From Paraplanobispora siamensis (lineage in GTDB: Bacteria > Actinomycetota > Actinomycetes > Streptosporangiales > Streptosporangiaceae), in the NCBI RefSeq assembly GCF_016863175.1, contig NZ_BOOJ01000012.1:62001-126000 (forward strand): a stretch of 64,000 bases of DNA, written 5' to 3'. Position numbers and translations under genes: made by a program. This document shows, piece by piece, positions 8,864 to 17,995 of this stretch (within the stretch, counting starts at the first letter, position 1; the number at the start of each line of letters is the position of its first letter). The notes under the pieces were generated by a model, which ran no database searches, was not told the origin of the DNA, and worked only from the letters and a program-made list of their open reading frames with translations.

Positions 8864-8926
8864 CGCACCCGCCGCCCCGGGACGAGGGACGGCGGGCGCG
8901 GGAGGCGGGGGCGCGGGAGGCGGGTG

Positions 8927-9871
8927 TCAGCCCGCCAGCTTGCGGTAGAGCGCGTAGGCCCGGTCGCCGAGGTAGGGCGAGGAGTTCCAGGTCGTGACGC
9001 CGTTCTCGTCCCACCACTTCATGCTCTGGATGCCGACGAGATAGCCGATGCCGGTGGGGAAGGAGTAGTTGCTGATCCAGGGGCCGCCGCTCGAACCGCC
9101 GTTGAGCGTGCAACGGGCGAACCGGTGGTTGGCGATGCCGGCCTCGGGCACGGCGTCGAGCTCGGTGTTCTGCAGGCAGCTCACCACGCGCGAGCCGTTC
9201 CAGGGCAGCTCGGCCGGGTAGCCGAAGATCCGCATGCTGACCGTGGCCGGCTGGTTCCACTTGATGCCCTGGGCGCCGACCACGTTCGCGATGTTCCTGC
9301 CGGCGAGCGGCCGGACGGTGAGGAAGGAGTAGTCGAAGTCGGGGTCGAAGCCGCGGGCCCACTCCGGCTCGATGACCGCCTTGCTGACCGTCCAGGTCCC
9401 GAAGGGCTTGTTGTGCTTGCCCTTGACGTAGGAGTACGCGGGGATGAAGATCCAGTTCTTGGACCACCCGCCCACGTCGTACACGCAGTGCGCGGCGGTG
9501 GCCAGCATGTTGCGGCCGCGCGAGTTCACGACGCTCGCCGAGCACACGTAGTTCTGGCCGCCCTGGGTGAAGAAGACCTTGCCGACGTTGCGGGGCTGGC
9601 CCGAGCCCTTGATCGGCAGCGCCGGGACGGTCCTGGCCAGCGCGGTGGGGGCGCCGGCCTTGCGGAGGGACGGCAGGGGGTGCTCGGACCGCCGGGTGAT
9701 CGGGCGGGCCGCGCTCATGCGGGAGGGGGTCCAGTAGCCGGTGATGTCGTTGGAGGGGGTGCCCTGCGACACGGTGTGGCTGATGGGTTCCGGAGTGCGC
9801 GGGGCCACGGCGGCGGGCGCGGGCGTGGACGCGGGGGCGATCAGGGCCAGGGCGAGAGCCAGGGGCAGCAT
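8927..9871 (-). CDS. Secreted trypsin-like serine protease
   Basis: The 314-aa protein has a hydrophobic N-terminus and a chymotrypsin-fold domain from about residue 90. The catalytic triad is visible: His128 in TAAHC, Asp180 in DPDFDYSFL and Ser261 in NGGSSGGPW. Cys110/Cys129 and Cys232/Cys254 are placed for disulfides. It resembles streptomycete secreted glutamyl endopeptidase-like proteases. The signal peptide has no basic residue after Met; an in-frame stop lies five codons upstream, so no longer start is available. GAGGAAA precedes the ATG. Confidence 0.88.
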   Translation of the reverse strand: MLPLALALALIAPASTPAPAAVAPRTPEPISHTVSQGTPSNDITGYWTPSRMSAARPITRRSEHPLPSLRKAGAPTALARTVPALPIKGSGQPRNVGKVFFTQGGQNYVCSASVVNSRGRNMLATAAHCVYDVGGWSKNWIFIPAYSYVKGKHNKPFGTWTVSKAVIEPEWARGFDPDFDYSFLTVRPLAGRNIANVVGAQGIKWNQPATVSMRIFGYPAELPWNGSRVVSCLQNTELDAVPEAGIANHRFARCTLNGGSSGGPWISNYSFPTGIGYLVGIQSMKWWDENGVTTWNSSPYLGDRAYALYRKLAG

Positions 9872-9998
9872 GCGTTTCCTCGGTCAAGGGTATCTAAAGC
9901 AGACATAAAGCTATAAAGCGCCCATGAGTGCCTATAACGCCAAGGCGGTGATCTACCAAACGGACATCGAGTTGAGATCCATCACGAACGGCCCCGGC

Positions 9999-10029
9999 TT
10001 GACCTCAATCGCACTTGAGGTTGCAGAGT
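9999..10029 (+). promoter_or_regulatory. SoxR-type promoter and operator
   Basis: The 20-bp dyad ACCTCAATCGCACTTGAGGT (10002-10021; 7-bp arms, 6-bp spacer) matches the CCTCAA-N6-TTGAGG pattern of SoxR boxes. It sits inside a promoter with TTGACC at -35 and CAGAGT at -10, separated by 19 bp, the long spacer typical of MerR-family activation. The flavin reductase gene starts 34 nt after the -10 box. Confidence 0.85.
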
Positions 10030-10063
10030 GGCGGGCGGACCGCCGTACCCCCGGGAGAACGCC

Positions 10064-10636
10064 ATGCTCGATGTCGCCGTCATCACCGCCACCAGCCCCG
10101 AGGGCCGTTCCGGGGCGAACGTGAGCCGGTGGTTCCTCGGCCGGGCGGGGCGGCGCGACGACCTGCGCCTGGACGTCATCGACCTCAACCGGATCCCGCT
10201 GCCGCCCTTCCACCCCGGCCGCCCGCCCTCGGGGACCGACGAGGCCACCCGCGCCCTGGCCGCCCGCATCGGCGACGCCGACGCCTTCGTGGTGATCACC
10301 CCGGAGTACAACCACGCCTACCCGGCCGTGCTGAAGCTGGCCGTCGACGCCGTCCGCGAGGAGTGGGCCGCCAAGGCGGCGGGGTTCGTCTCGTACGGCG
10401 GGCAGTCCGGGGGCCTGCGCGCCGTCGAGCAGCTCCGGCTCGTCTTCGCCGAGCTGCACGTGGTCACCGTGCGCGACACCGTGAGCTTCCACCGGGTGGA
10501 GAGGCAGTTCGACGGGGCGGGCGAGCCGGTCGACCCCGCCGGCGTCAACGGGGCGGCCAAGGTGCTGCTCGACCAGCTGATCTGGTGGGGGACCGCGTTG
10601 CGGGAGGCCCGCGCCGCACGGCCGTACACCGTCTGA
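10064..10636 (+). CDS. NAD(P)H-dependent FMN reductase family protein
   Basis: The 190-aa flavodoxin-like protein has the FMN-phosphate loop near TATSPEGRSGANVSRW and the family motif VITPEYNHAYPAVLKLAVD, then GFVSYGGQSGG. It should reduce FMN or quinones with NAD(P)H in the cytoplasm. GGGAGAA is 5 nt before the ATG; an upstream in-frame GTG would place the start inside the promoter. In Streptomyces coelicolor a reductase of this family is part of the small SoxR regulon, so the SoxR box upstream fits redox-cycling compounds as inducers. No soxR gene is in the window. Confidence 0.88.
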   Translation: MLDVAVITATSPEGRSGANVSRWFLGRAGRRDDLRLDVIDLNRIPLPPFHPGRPPSGTDEATRALAARIGDADAFVVITPEYNHAYPAVLKLAVDAVREEWAAKAAGFVSYGGQSGGLRAVEQLRLVFAELHVVTVRDTVSFHRVERQFDGAGEPVDPAGVNGAAKVLLDQLIWWGTALREARAARPYTV

Positions 10637-10750
10637 GCGACCGTGACCGCGTCACGGGGAGGGCCTGCGTGCCCGCGGGGAGGGTCGGAGCGTGGAGAAA
10701 AACGCGACAGGGGAGGATATAGAGCAGATCTATCCTGATTTGGGGGATTT

Positions 10751-12511
10751 GTGGTCGGCGCTCTCGATCATCGCTACCGGGGTGAGCACCCCATCCGTAC
10801 ACTCGCCTACCTCTTCGCGGAGGAACGCCTCAAGCTCCTCGTGGCGGTTTTCGCCTTCCTCGTCAAGCACAGCCCCATCTGGGTCCTGCCGTTCGTCACC
10901 GCCAACATCATCGACGTGGTGCAGAGCCGCCAGGGCATCGTGGTCCTGTGGGTCAACACGGCGGTGCTGCTGGCCCTGCTCCTGCTGAACTATCCCCTCC
11001 ACCTGCTCTACGTCCGCTGCCTGCACGGCGCCATCCGGCGGATGGGCACGGCCCTGCGCTCGGCGCTCTGCCGCCGCATGCAGCACCTGTCCATCGGCTA
11101 CCACTCCCGGGTCAGCGCCGCCGTACTGCAGACCAAGGTCGTCCGCGACGTCGAGAACATCGAGCAGACCACCCAGCAGACGAGCGACATGGGGCTGTCG
11201 GCGCTGACCACGCTGGCCGGCGGCCTGGTGATGGTCGCCTTCCGGGTGCCCGTGGCGATCCCGGTCTTCCTGGTGGTCGTGCCCGCCGCCGCGTACCTGG
11301 TCATCAAGCTCCGCACCCGCATGCGCGAGGACAACGAGAGCTTCCGCCGCGAGGTCGAGAAGATGTCCGCCCGGGTCAGCGAGATGACCACGCTGATCCC
11401 CATCACCCGGGCGCACGGCCTGGAGCGCGACGCGCTGCACCGGGTGGACGGCACCCTGACCAGCGTGCTGCGCAAGGGACTCCGGCTCGACCTGCTCAAC
11501 GGCAGCTTCGGCGCGCTGGCCTGGATCCTGCTCAACGCGCTCGGCGCCGCGGTGCTGGCCGGCTCGGCGCTCGTGGCCTACTACCAGGTGATCCCGATCA
11601 ACGTCGGGGACGTGGTCATGCTGAGCACCTTCTTCCCGATCCTCACCTCGGCGGTGACCTCGCTGCTCAGCCTCACTCCGGTGGTCAACAAGGGATTGGC
11701 CTCGGTGCGCTCGGTCGGCGAGGTGCTCCAGGCGCCCGACCTGGAGCACAACGCGGGCAAGACCGAGGTCACGTCCGTGCGCGGGGAGGTGGAGTTCCGC
11801 GACGTCGTGTTCGGCTACGGCGAGCCGGGGGCGGCCCCGGCGGTGAAGGACTTCACCCTGAAGGTGGCCCCCGGCGAGACGATCGCCCTGGTCGGGCCGT
11901 CGGGTGCGGGCAAGTCGACGGTGCTCGGGCTGGTCATCGGCTTCCTGCGGCCCACCTCGGGCAGGATCCTGCTCGACGGCCAGGACATGGAGACGCTGGA
12001 CCTGCGCACCTACCGCAGGTTCCTGTCGATCGTGCCCCAGGAGTCCATCCTGTTCGAGGGCAGCATCCGCGAGAACGTCACCTACGGCCTGAAGGACGTC
12101 TCGGAGGAGCGGGTACGGCAGGCGCTGCAGGACGCCAACGCGATGGAGTTCATCGACCGGCTGCCCGACGGGCTCGACACGGTCGTCGGAGAGCGGGGCG
12201 CCCGCCTGTCCGGCGGCCAGCGGCAGCGCCTGGCCATCGCCCGCGCCCTGATCCGCGACCCGCGCGTGCTGATCCTGGACGAGGCGACCTCCGCCCTGGA
12301 CACCCGCTCCGAGGCCCTGATCCAGCAGGCGCTGGCCCGCCTGGTGGCCGGGCGCACCGTCTTCGTGGTCGCCCACCGGCTCTCCACCATCCGCGGCGCC
12401 GACCGCATCGTGGTGATGCGGGACGGCGGGATCGAGGAGGTGGGGAGCCACGAGGAGCTGATGCGCATGCGCGGCTTCTACGCCGGGCTCCAGGGTGCGC
12501 AGCTCGCTTGA
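10751..12511 (+). CDS. ABC exporter, fused membrane and ATPase domains
   Basis: The 586-aa half-transporter has six membrane segments (about residues 30-310) and a C-terminal NBD with Walker [11 protein letters not shown]-loop PQESIL, signature [12 protein letters not shown] and Walker [13 protein letters not shown]. Half-transporters of this type work as dimers and export drugs, lipids or peptides. GTG is used as start after GGGGGATTT; the first ~20 residues are not membrane. A dyad GGATATAG/CTATCC (10715-10735) lies just upstream and could be an operator. Substrate is unknown. Confidence 0.88.
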   Translation: MVGALDHRYRGEHPIRTLAYLFAEERLKLLVAVFAFLVKHSPIWVLPFVTANIIDVVQSRQGIVVLWVNTAVLLALLLLNYPLHLLYVRCLHGAIRRMGTALRSALCRRMQHLSIGYHSRVSAAVLQTKVVRDVENIEQTTQQTSDMGLSALTTLAGGLVMVAFRVPVAIPVFLVVVPAAAYLVIKLRTRMREDNESFRREVEKMSARVSEMTTLIPITRAHGLERDALHRVDGTLTSVLRKGLRLDLLNGSFGALAWILLNALGAAVLAGSALVAYYQVIPINVGDVVMLSTFFPILTSAVTSLLSLTPVVNKGLASVRSVGEVLQAPDLEHNAGKTEVTSVRGEVEFRDVVFGYGEPGAAPAVKDFTLKVAPGETIALVGPSGAGKSTVLGLVIGFLRPTSGRILLDGQDMETLDLRTYRRFLSIVPQESILFEGSIRENVTYGLKDVSEERVRQALQDANAMEFIDRLPDGLDTVVGERGARLSGGQRQRLAIARALIRDPRVLILDEATSALDTRSEALIQQALARLVAGRTVFVVAHRLSTIRGADRIVVMRDGGIEEVGSHEELMRMRGFYAGLQGAQLA

Positions 12512-12558
12512 TAATTGGCCCCTTCGTTCCGGGGTAGTGGGTCGTGAAGGAGGACACC

Positions 12559-13293
12559 ATGCGAGCACTGGGAATCGACATCGGAGGATCGGGGATCAAG
12601 GGCGCCCCGGTCGATCTGGAGAAGGGTGAGCTGGCCGAGGAGCGGCTGCGGATTCCCACCCCTTCCCCCGCCACGCCCGAAGCGGTCGCCGAGGTGGTGG
12701 GCCGGATCGTGGAGCACTTCTCCTGGGAGGGCCCGGTCGGGATCACCTTCCCCGGGGTGGTGCTGGACGGCATCACCATGACGGCGGCCAACATGAACCA
12801 GAGCTGGGTGGGGGTGGACGCGCGCGGCCTGTTCTCCGAGGTCACCCGTCAGCCCGTCGTGGTGCTCAACGACGCGGACGCGGCCGGGCTCGCCGAGGTG
12901 GCGGCCGGGGCCGGCAAGGGCGAGGCCGGGGTGGTGCTGATGCTGACCTTCGGCACCGGGATCGGCAGCGCCCTGTTCGTCGACGGACGCCTGGTGCCCA
13001 ACACCGAGCTCGGCCACCTGGAGCTGCGCGGCAAGGACGCCGAGAAGCGCGCCTCCGACGCCGCGCGCGAGGACCACGACCTGAGCTGGGAGGAGTGGGC
13101 CGAGCGGGTCGAGGAGTATCTCCGCCACGTCGAGATGCTGTTCTCCCCGTCGCTGATCATCATCGGCGGCGGGGTCAGCAAGAAGGCCGACAAGTTCCTG
13201 CCCCGGATCAGCATCCGCACCCGGATCGTCCCGGCGGCGCTGCGCAACGAGGCCGGGATCGTCGGGGCGGCGATGGCCGCGGCGGACCTGTAG
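12559..13293 (+). CDS. ppgK: Polyphosphate glucokinase
   Basis: The 244-aa ROK-family protein begins [19 protein letters not shown], the phosphate-binding signature of actinobacterial polyphosphate:glucose phosphotransferase, followed by [10 protein letters not shown] (catalytic Asp) and [12 protein letters not shown]. It phosphorylates glucose with polyphosphate (and often ATP) in the cytoplasm. AAGGAGGA is 5 nt before this ATG, so the in-frame GTG at 12544 is rejected. It stands 47 nt after the ABC exporter but ends in its own strong terminator. Confidence 0.93.
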   Translation: MRALGIDIGGSGIKGAPVDLEKGELAEERLRIPTPSPATPEAVAEVVGRIVEHFSWEGPVGITFPGVVLDGITMTAANMNQSWVGVDARGLFSEVTRQPVVVLNDADAAGLAEVAAGAGKGEAGVVLMLTFGTGIGSALFVDGRLVPNTELGHLELRGKDAEKRASDAAREDHDLSWEEWAERVEEYLRHVEMLFSPSLIIIGGGVSKKADKFLPRISIRTRIVPAALRNEAGIVGAAMAAADL

Positions 13294-13297
13294 GACG

Positions 13298-13333
13298 CCG
13301 GGTGGGGTCCGCGGGACCGCGGACCCCACCCGG
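13298..13333. terminator. Strong intrinsic hairpin after ppgK
   Basis: A perfect 16-bp stem, including GGGTGGGGTCCGCG, closes a 4-nt GGAC loop 4 nt after the ppgK stop. Confidence 0.9.
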
Positions 13334-13397
13334 ACCCATGTCTCCGCCGTCTCCGCCGTCTTCGCCGTGAAGTTGTGCGGCATATGCCGGAAAGGCC

Positions 13398-13411
13398 GTC
13401 AAAGCTTTGAC
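13398..13411. promoter_or_regulatory. Perfect 14-bp palindrome GTCAAAGCTTTGAC, candidate operator
   Basis: The palindrome lies 84 nt upstream of the sortase-substrate gene start, in a region otherwise without repeats. No regulator is adjacent and the cognate factor is unknown. Confidence 0.4.
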
Positions 13412-13494
13412 CCGGCTTTGCGGGACACGCTCTCTGGCCTGGGTAAATAGCGGAAGTCAGCAAGATCCGATCGGGTGAGGGCGGGGACGGCGCT

Positions 13495-14022
13495 ATGCGG
13501 CTGACGGGTGTTCCGGGACGGTGGGCGGTGGTGGCCGGACTGGCGACCGCTATGGTGGCCACGGCATCGCCGTCCGCCGGGGCGGCCGACGACGTGACGG
13601 TCTCGCCGTCGCGGGTCGAGGCCGGAGGGACCACCGAGGTCACGGCCCAGGACTGCGGCGAGCCCGCTGTGGCCACCTCCGACGCGTTCCAGGCCGACGC
13701 GCAGCTCACGGGGGGCACCGCGGGCAACCCGGCGGGGACGGCCCAGGTGGCCCAGGGCGCCGAGCTCGGCCGGCACGTCGTCGAGGTCACCTGCCAGGGC
13801 AGCGACGTCACCCTCTACGGAACCTTCGAGATCGTCGCCGCGGAGGGCCCCGACACCGGCGGCGGAGGCCTCGCCCTGGCCGGGGGAGCGCAGGACGCCG
13901 GGACGTCGTCCGCGGACGGAGCCCCGGTGATGATCGGGGGAGCCGCCGGAGTCATCGCCGCCCTCACCGCGGCCGGCGGGCTCGTCATGGCACGGCGCCG
14001 CCGGGCGGCCAAGCGTGACTGA
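13495..14022 (+). CDS. Secreted, C-terminally anchored protein; candidate sortase substrate
   Basis: The 175-aa protein has a signal peptide (cleavage near residue 30, SAGA), a small beta domain with Cys54 and Cys100, then GPDTG (118-122) in a Gly-rich stretch, a hydrophobic helix (~146-166) and the tail RRRRAAKRD. This order (x-P-x-T-G, helix, basic tail) is a cell-wall sorting signal. The gene overlaps the downstream sortase gene by 8 nt, which suggests enzyme and substrate are co-expressed. The function of the exported domain is unknown. Confidence 0.78.
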   Translation: MRLTGVPGRWAVVAGLATAMVATASPSAGAADDVTVSPSRVEAGGTTEVTAQDCGEPAVATSDAFQADAQLTGGTAGNPAGTAQVAQGAELGRHVVEVTCQGSDVTLYGTFEIVAAEGPDTGGGGLALAGGAQDAGTSSADGAPVMIGGAAGVIAALTAAGGLVMARRRRAAKRD

Positions 14023-14905
14023 CGGCCGGGCGGCCGTCCGGCGCGGGAAGGCGGCCGGTCACCGGGTGGATGGTCACCGGGTGGATGGTCACCGGGGGAA
14101 TGGTGACCGCGGGGACCGGGCTCGGAGGAGGCGGCCGGTCGGTCTCCCGGCCGGTGTCCGGTGCGGTGCCCCGGTGCTGAGGGCGCTGTTCGGCCGCTGG
14201 ACGGTTCAAAGGCGCGGTGTCCCGGTGCTGAGGGTGCTGGCGGCTCTGGTGGCGGTGGTCCCGCTGGTCGCGGGGTGCAGGCTGGAGGCGGGTGAGGAGG
14301 CCGATCCGGTCATGGCCGGGTCCCTGCCGGTCGCGGCGCCCGTGCCGCCGAAGGCGCGGGCGGCGGACACGTCCGCGGGCAGGAAGAAGACGGCCTGGCC
14401 GGCCCCGCTGGCGGGATGGCCGGGTCCGGCGCGGCCGCTGGCGGTCGTGGTGCCGCGGGCCGGGGTGAACGCCGCCGTCACCGAGATCGGCACCACCTCG
14501 GGCGGCGTCCTGCAGGCGCCTCCCCTCTCGCAGGCCGACCTCGCGGGATGGGACCGGCACGGCCCCGCGCCGGGCGATCCGGGACCGGCGGTCATCGTCG
14601 GGCATCTCGACACCAAGACCGGTCCCGCGGTGTTCGCCCGGCTGCCGAAGGTGGTGCGGGGTGACGCGGTGGCCGTGATCCGCGAGGACGGGACGGTGGT
14701 GGTCTTCCGGGTGACCGCGACCGAGCGGGCCCGCAAGACCGCCTTCCCGGTCGGCGAGGTCTACCGGGTCCGGCCGTACCCGACGATCAGGCTGGTGACC
14801 TGCGGAGGCCGCTACGACCACGACCGCGACTCCTACGAGGACAACCTGATCGTCTACGGCGACTTCGCCGCCTGGTACCGGCTGTCGGACTTCCCGCAAG
14901 GCTGA
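14015..14905 (+). CDS. Class E/F-type sortase
   Basis: The protein is 296 aa from the overlapping GTG. The catalytic domain (about 145-290) has His in VIVGHLDT, Cys in IRLVTCGG and the downstream DSYEDNLIVYG typical of class E/F sortases. The N-terminus carries five-residue repeats (HRVDG HRVDG HRGNG) encoded by a tandem repeat, then a hydrophobic segment ending LVPL-type VVPLVAGC, which reads as an anchor or lipobox. The true start could be later, for example at the GTGs near 14174 or 14224, which would leave out the repeats. It should anchor proteins such as the one encoded just upstream. Confidence 0.85.
   Translation: MTDGRAAVRRGKAAGHRVDGHRVDGHRGNGDRGDRARRRRPVGLPAGVRCGAPVLRALFGRWTVQRRGVPVLRVLAALVAVVPLVAGCRLEAGEEADPVMAGSLPVAAPVPPKARAADTSAGRKKTAWPAPLAGWPGPARPLAVVVPRAGVNAAVTEIGTTSGGVLQAPPLSQADLAGWDRHGPAPGDPGPAVIVGHLDTKTGPAVFARLPKVVRGDAVAVIREDGTVVVFRVTATERARKTAFPVGEVYRVRPYPTIRLVTCGGRYDHDRDSYEDNLIVYGDFAAWYRLSDFPQG
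14057..14101. repeat. Tandem repeat, 15-nt unit, three copies
   Basis: GGTCACCGGGTGGAT occurs twice exactly and once as GGTCACCGGGGGAAT. It is in frame with the long version of the sortase and encodes five-residue repeats. Confidence 0.85.
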
Positions 14906-15070
14906 CGCCCGCCCCTCCCCGGGCGCACCTCTTCCCACCCCCGCCCCTCCCCGGGCCGCCGGGAACGGCGGCGCCGGGTGGACAGGCCGCGACATGCCGG
15001 ATATCACGGTGATCAGAGTGATACGACACCGCCGCGTTCTCCCGGTGCCGCGGCTCCAGGACGGGCAGGC

Positions 15071-16090
15071 ATGAGCATCCGCGAGATTTCGACCACGGAC
15101 TACCACACCGCGGGCGAGCCGTTCCGGATCGTCAGCGATCCGCCGGTCGCCGTCGAGGGTGCGACGGTGGCGGAGAAGCGCATGTTCGCGATCGGCGATC
15201 CGCACGTCGACGGGCTCCGCCGGCTGCTGTGCTTCGAGCCGCGCGGCCACGCGGACATGTACGGCGGGTTCCTCACCGAGCCCGACGACGACGGCGCGCA
15301 CCTGGGCGTCCTGTTCTGGCACAAGGACGGCTTCTCCACGGCGTGCGGCCACGGGACCATCGCGCTGGGCGTGTGGGCCGTGCACGGCGGGCTCGTCGAA
15401 CCCGACCCGTTGGGGGTCACGGACGTGCGCGTCGACGTGCCCTCCGGGCGGGTGACCGCGCGGGTGCACATCGCCGGGCGGCGGGTCGTCGGGGTGGACT
15501 TCGTCAGCGTCCCGAGCTACCGCCTGCACGAGAAGGTCGAGGTGCCGACCTCGCGCGGCGAGGTCGTCGTCGACGTGGCCTTCGGCGGCGCGACGTACGC
15601 GCACCTGGACGCGTCGGGCATCGGCCTCGCGGTCGTCCCGGAGAACTACACCGAGCTGATCGCCGTCGGCCGGGAGGTCAAGTGGCTGCTCGACGGCACG
15701 CCGTACGCCGCGCATCCCCTCGACGACCGGCTCAGCGGCGTCTACGGCACCATCCTGTTCGAGGATCTCGGCACCGACGACGCGGGGGACGTCCACCAGC
15801 GCAACGTCACCGTCTTCGCCGACGGCGAGGTCGACCGCTCGCCCTGCGGCTCCGGCACCTGTTCGCGGGTGGCCGTCCTGGCCGCCGACGGCGTGCTCGG
15901 GCCCGGACGGCGGCTCGTCCACGACTCCATCGTGGGCACCCGGTTCCACGCGCGGGTGGCGGGGGAGCTGACGGCCGCCGGTCGCCGGGCCTTCGTCCCC
16001 GAGGTCACCGGCATGGCGTTCCGGACCGGCCGGCACACCTTCGAGATCGACTCCGACGACCCTCTCGGGGAAGGGTTCGTGCTGCGGTGA
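15071..16090 (+). CDS. Proline racemase family: probable 4-hydroxyproline 2-epimerase
   Basis: The 339-aa protein has both catalytic Cys residues of the family: Cys92 in ACGHGTIALG and Cys259 in RSPCGSGTC. Both are needed for epimerisation or racemisation; the dehydratase branch has Thr at the first. It likely converts trans-4-hydroxy-L-proline to cis-4-hydroxy-D-proline. The downstream gene overlaps by 4 nt (GTGA) and encodes a partner reductase/deaminase-type enzyme, which supports imino-acid catabolism. GGGCAGGC stands before the ATG; longer in-frame starts have no family sequence. Confidence 0.88.
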   Translation: MSIREISTTDYHTAGEPFRIVSDPPVAVEGATVAEKRMFAIGDPHVDGLRRLLCFEPRGHADMYGGFLTEPDDDGAHLGVLFWHKDGFSTACGHGTIALGVWAVHGGLVEPDPLGVTDVRVDVPSGRVTARVHIAGRRVVGVDFVSVPSYRLHEKVEVPTSRGEVVVDVAFGGATYAHLDASGIGLAVVPENYTELIAVGREVKWLLDGTPYAAHPLDDRLSGVYGTILFEDLGTDDAGDVHQRNVTVFADGEVDRSPCGSGTCSRVAVLAADGVLGPGRRLVHDSIVGTRFHARVAGELTAAGRRAFVPEVTGMAFRTGRHTFEIDSDDPLGEGFVLR

Positions 16091-17043
16091 CCCACGTGCC
16101 TCCGCCGTACCTCGGCCCCGAACGGATCACCGCCCTGCTGTCGCCGCGCGAGGCGGTCGAGGCCGTCGAGGCGGCGTTGCGGGACGGGCTCGACCCCGCC
16201 GGCGATCCCGAGCGGAGCCGGGTCGACGTCCGTCACGGGCAGTTCCTCATCATGCCCAGCGAGACCGCCGGCAGCGCCGGAGTCAAGATCGCTACTGTCG
16301 CCCCGCGCAACGGCGACATCGGTCTGCCGCGGATCCAGGGCCTCTACGTGCTCTTCGACGCCGTGACCCTCACGCCCAAGGCCCTGCTCGACGCCTCCGC
16401 GCTGACCGCGTTGCGCACTCCCGCCGTCTCGGCCGCGGCCGTCAGGCCCGCGCTGACGCGGGCGGCCGGGCCCGTGAGCATCGTCGTCTTCGGCACCGGC
16501 CCCCAGGGCACGGGGCACGTCGGCACGCTGAGGTCGGTGCTGCGCGGAAGCCGGGAGATCGCGGGCGTGACGTACGTCGCGCGGCGTCCGGAGGCGTACG
16601 CCTCGCTCAGGGAGGCCGGCGTCGCGGTCGTGGGGACCGGTGAACGGGAGGCCGGGGAAGCGGTCCGCGGTGCGGACGTGGTGGTGTGCGCCACCAGCTC
16701 CCGCGTGCCCGTCTTCGACTCGGCGCTCGTGCGGGACGACGCGGTCGTGATCGCCGTGGGCTCCCATGAACCGGACGTCCGGGAGATCGACGCGGCCCTG
16801 TTCCGGCGTGCGCGGGTCATCGTCGAGGACGTCGGGACGGCGCTGCGCGAATGCGGCGACGTCGTGCTGGCCGTGGAAGAGGGCGCCATCACCCCGGAAC
16901 GCCTGATCACGATGCGTTCGGCCGTCTCCGGCCAGGTGGAGCTCGCCGCCGACCGGCCCGTCCTGTTCAAGAGCTCGGGCATGTCCTGGGAGGACATCGC
17001 CGTCGCCGAGGCGATCGTCTCCCGGCTGGAGAAGAACCCCTGA
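16087..17043 (+). CDS. Ornithine cyclodeaminase/mu-crystallin family protein, probable imino-acid reductase
   Basis: The 318-aa protein has the family core: SAGVKIATVAPRN, ALLDASALTALRTPAVSA, the nucleotide-binding VFGTGPQGTGHV and DVVVCATSS. Members beside hydroxyproline epimerases are usually delta-1-pyrroline-2-carboxylate reductases or related enzymes. True ornithine cyclodeaminase is less likely here. The GTG start overlaps the upstream stop (GTGA), so the two are translationally coupled. No transporter or regulator for the pathway is visible nearby. Confidence 0.85.
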   Translation: MTHVPPPYLGPERITALLSPREAVEAVEAALRDGLDPAGDPERSRVDVRHGQFLIMPSETAGSAGVKIATVAPRNGDIGLPRIQGLYVLFDAVTLTPKALLDASALTALRTPAVSAAAVRPALTRAAGPVSIVVFGTGPQGTGHVGTLRSVLRGSREIAGVTYVARRPEAYASLREAGVAVVGTGEREAGEAVRGADVVVCATSSRVPVFDSALVRDDAVVIAVGSHEPDVREIDAALFRRARVIVEDVGTALRECGDVVLAVEEGAITPERLITMRSAVSGQVELAADRPVLFKSSGMSWEDIAVAEAIVSRLEKNP

Positions 17044-17099
17044 GTTTCCGGCGGTCTCCGTCCCGGCAGGGCTGAGAACCGCGGACGTTCCTTCGGGCG

Positions 17100-17130
17100 T
17101 TGACGTATAACCCCTATTGGGGTTACCTAT
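17100..17130 (+). promoter_or_regulatory. Promoter with G-tract inverted repeat (CsoR-family-like operator)
   Basis: TTGACG (17100-17105) and TTACCT (17123-17128) are 17 bp apart. The spacer and -10 hold TAACCCC-TATT-GGGGTTA (17108-17125), a perfect 7-bp dyad; CTATGGGGGTATA follows as a second G-tract. Such A/T-flanked C4/G4 dyads are the pattern bound by CsoR/RcnR-family repressors. No csoR gene is in the window. Confidence 0.5.
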
Positions 17131-17167
17131 GGGGGTATAAGGATGTGCGGCATTCCGGAGGCGCGAC

Positions 17168-17995
17168 ATGCCCAAGATCAACGTCTATCTCCCCGACGAC
17201 CTGGCCGAGGCGGTGAAGGAGGCCGGAGTGCCGGTGTCGGCGGTCTGTCAGCGGGCTCTGGAACAGGCGGTGCGCCGGGTGACGGCCATCCGCCGCGCGG
17301 CACTGTCCGACCTCGACGCGGACGAGCCGACCGGGGCGCTGGCGCACTTCACGGCCCGGACGCGCGCGGTCCTGAAGCTCGCCGCGGAGCGGGCCCGGGC
17401 GGAGGGCGCACCGGAGGTCGGCACCGGGCACCTGCTCGGCGGCATGCTGGCCGAGGGGAGCAACCTGGCCCTGCACGTCCTTCGCGCGGTGGAGATCGAC
17501 CCGGCCGAGATCGGCCGAGAGCTCGCCCGCCGGGCATCCGAGCCCCGGGGCGAGGCCCCCGGCAAGGAGGGCTCCGCGGAGGGTGCGGCTCCCGCCGGGC
17601 AGACGGGTGCCGGCGCGGCCGGTCCGCAGCGTTTCAGCGGGGCCGCGGTCAACGCCCTGGAGCTGACCGTCACTGAGGCGACCTCCATGGGGCACAACTA
17701 CATCGGCTGCGAGCACCTGCTCCTGGGCCTGGTCGCCGAGCCGGAGGGGACCGCGGGCCAGGTCCTGCGCGCGCTCGGCGCCGAGCCCCGGCATGCCCGC
17801 CGGGCCGTCGCGGCGGCCCTGGCCGGCTACGTGCACCTGCGCGCCCAGACCCAGCAGGCCGCCCCGTCCCAGCAGGCCACCGCTCAGGCCGACCCCGCCG
17901 CGATGCTGGCCGCGGTGGTCCGCCGGGAGCTGCAGCCCCTCACCCTCCGGATCGAGCGCCTGGAGGAGCGCGTCGGCGTGGCGGGCGAGGAGTGA
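17168..17995 (+). CDS. Ribbon-helix-helix/Clp N-terminal repeat protein
   Basis: The 275-aa protein has three parts. Residues 1-37 (MPKINVYLPDDLAEAVKEAG...) resemble a ribbon-helix-helix DNA-binding or dimerisation segment. Two Clp_N-type repeats follow (~58-115 and ~155-215), with EVGTGHLLGGML and YIGCEHLLLGLV as equivalent motifs; a Gln/Ala-rich linker and a terminal coiled coil complete it. There is no AAA+ ATPase, so it is not ClpC itself; it may bind Clp substrates or adaptors, or act as a regulator. GGAG lies 9 nt before the ATG. It heads a three-gene overlapping operon. Confidence 0.8.
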   Translation: MPKINVYLPDDLAEAVKEAGVPVSAVCQRALEQAVRRVTAIRRAALSDLDADEPTGALAHFTARTRAVLKLAAERARAEGAPEVGTGHLLGGMLAEGSNLALHVLRAVEIDPAEIGRELARRASEPRGEAPGKEGSAEGAAPAGQTGAGAAGPQRFSGAAVNALELTVTEATSMGHNYIGCEHLLLGLVAEPEGTAGQVLRALGAEPRHARRAVAAALAGYVHLRAQTQQAAPSQQATAQADPAAMLAAVVRRELQPLTLRIERLEERVGVAGEE

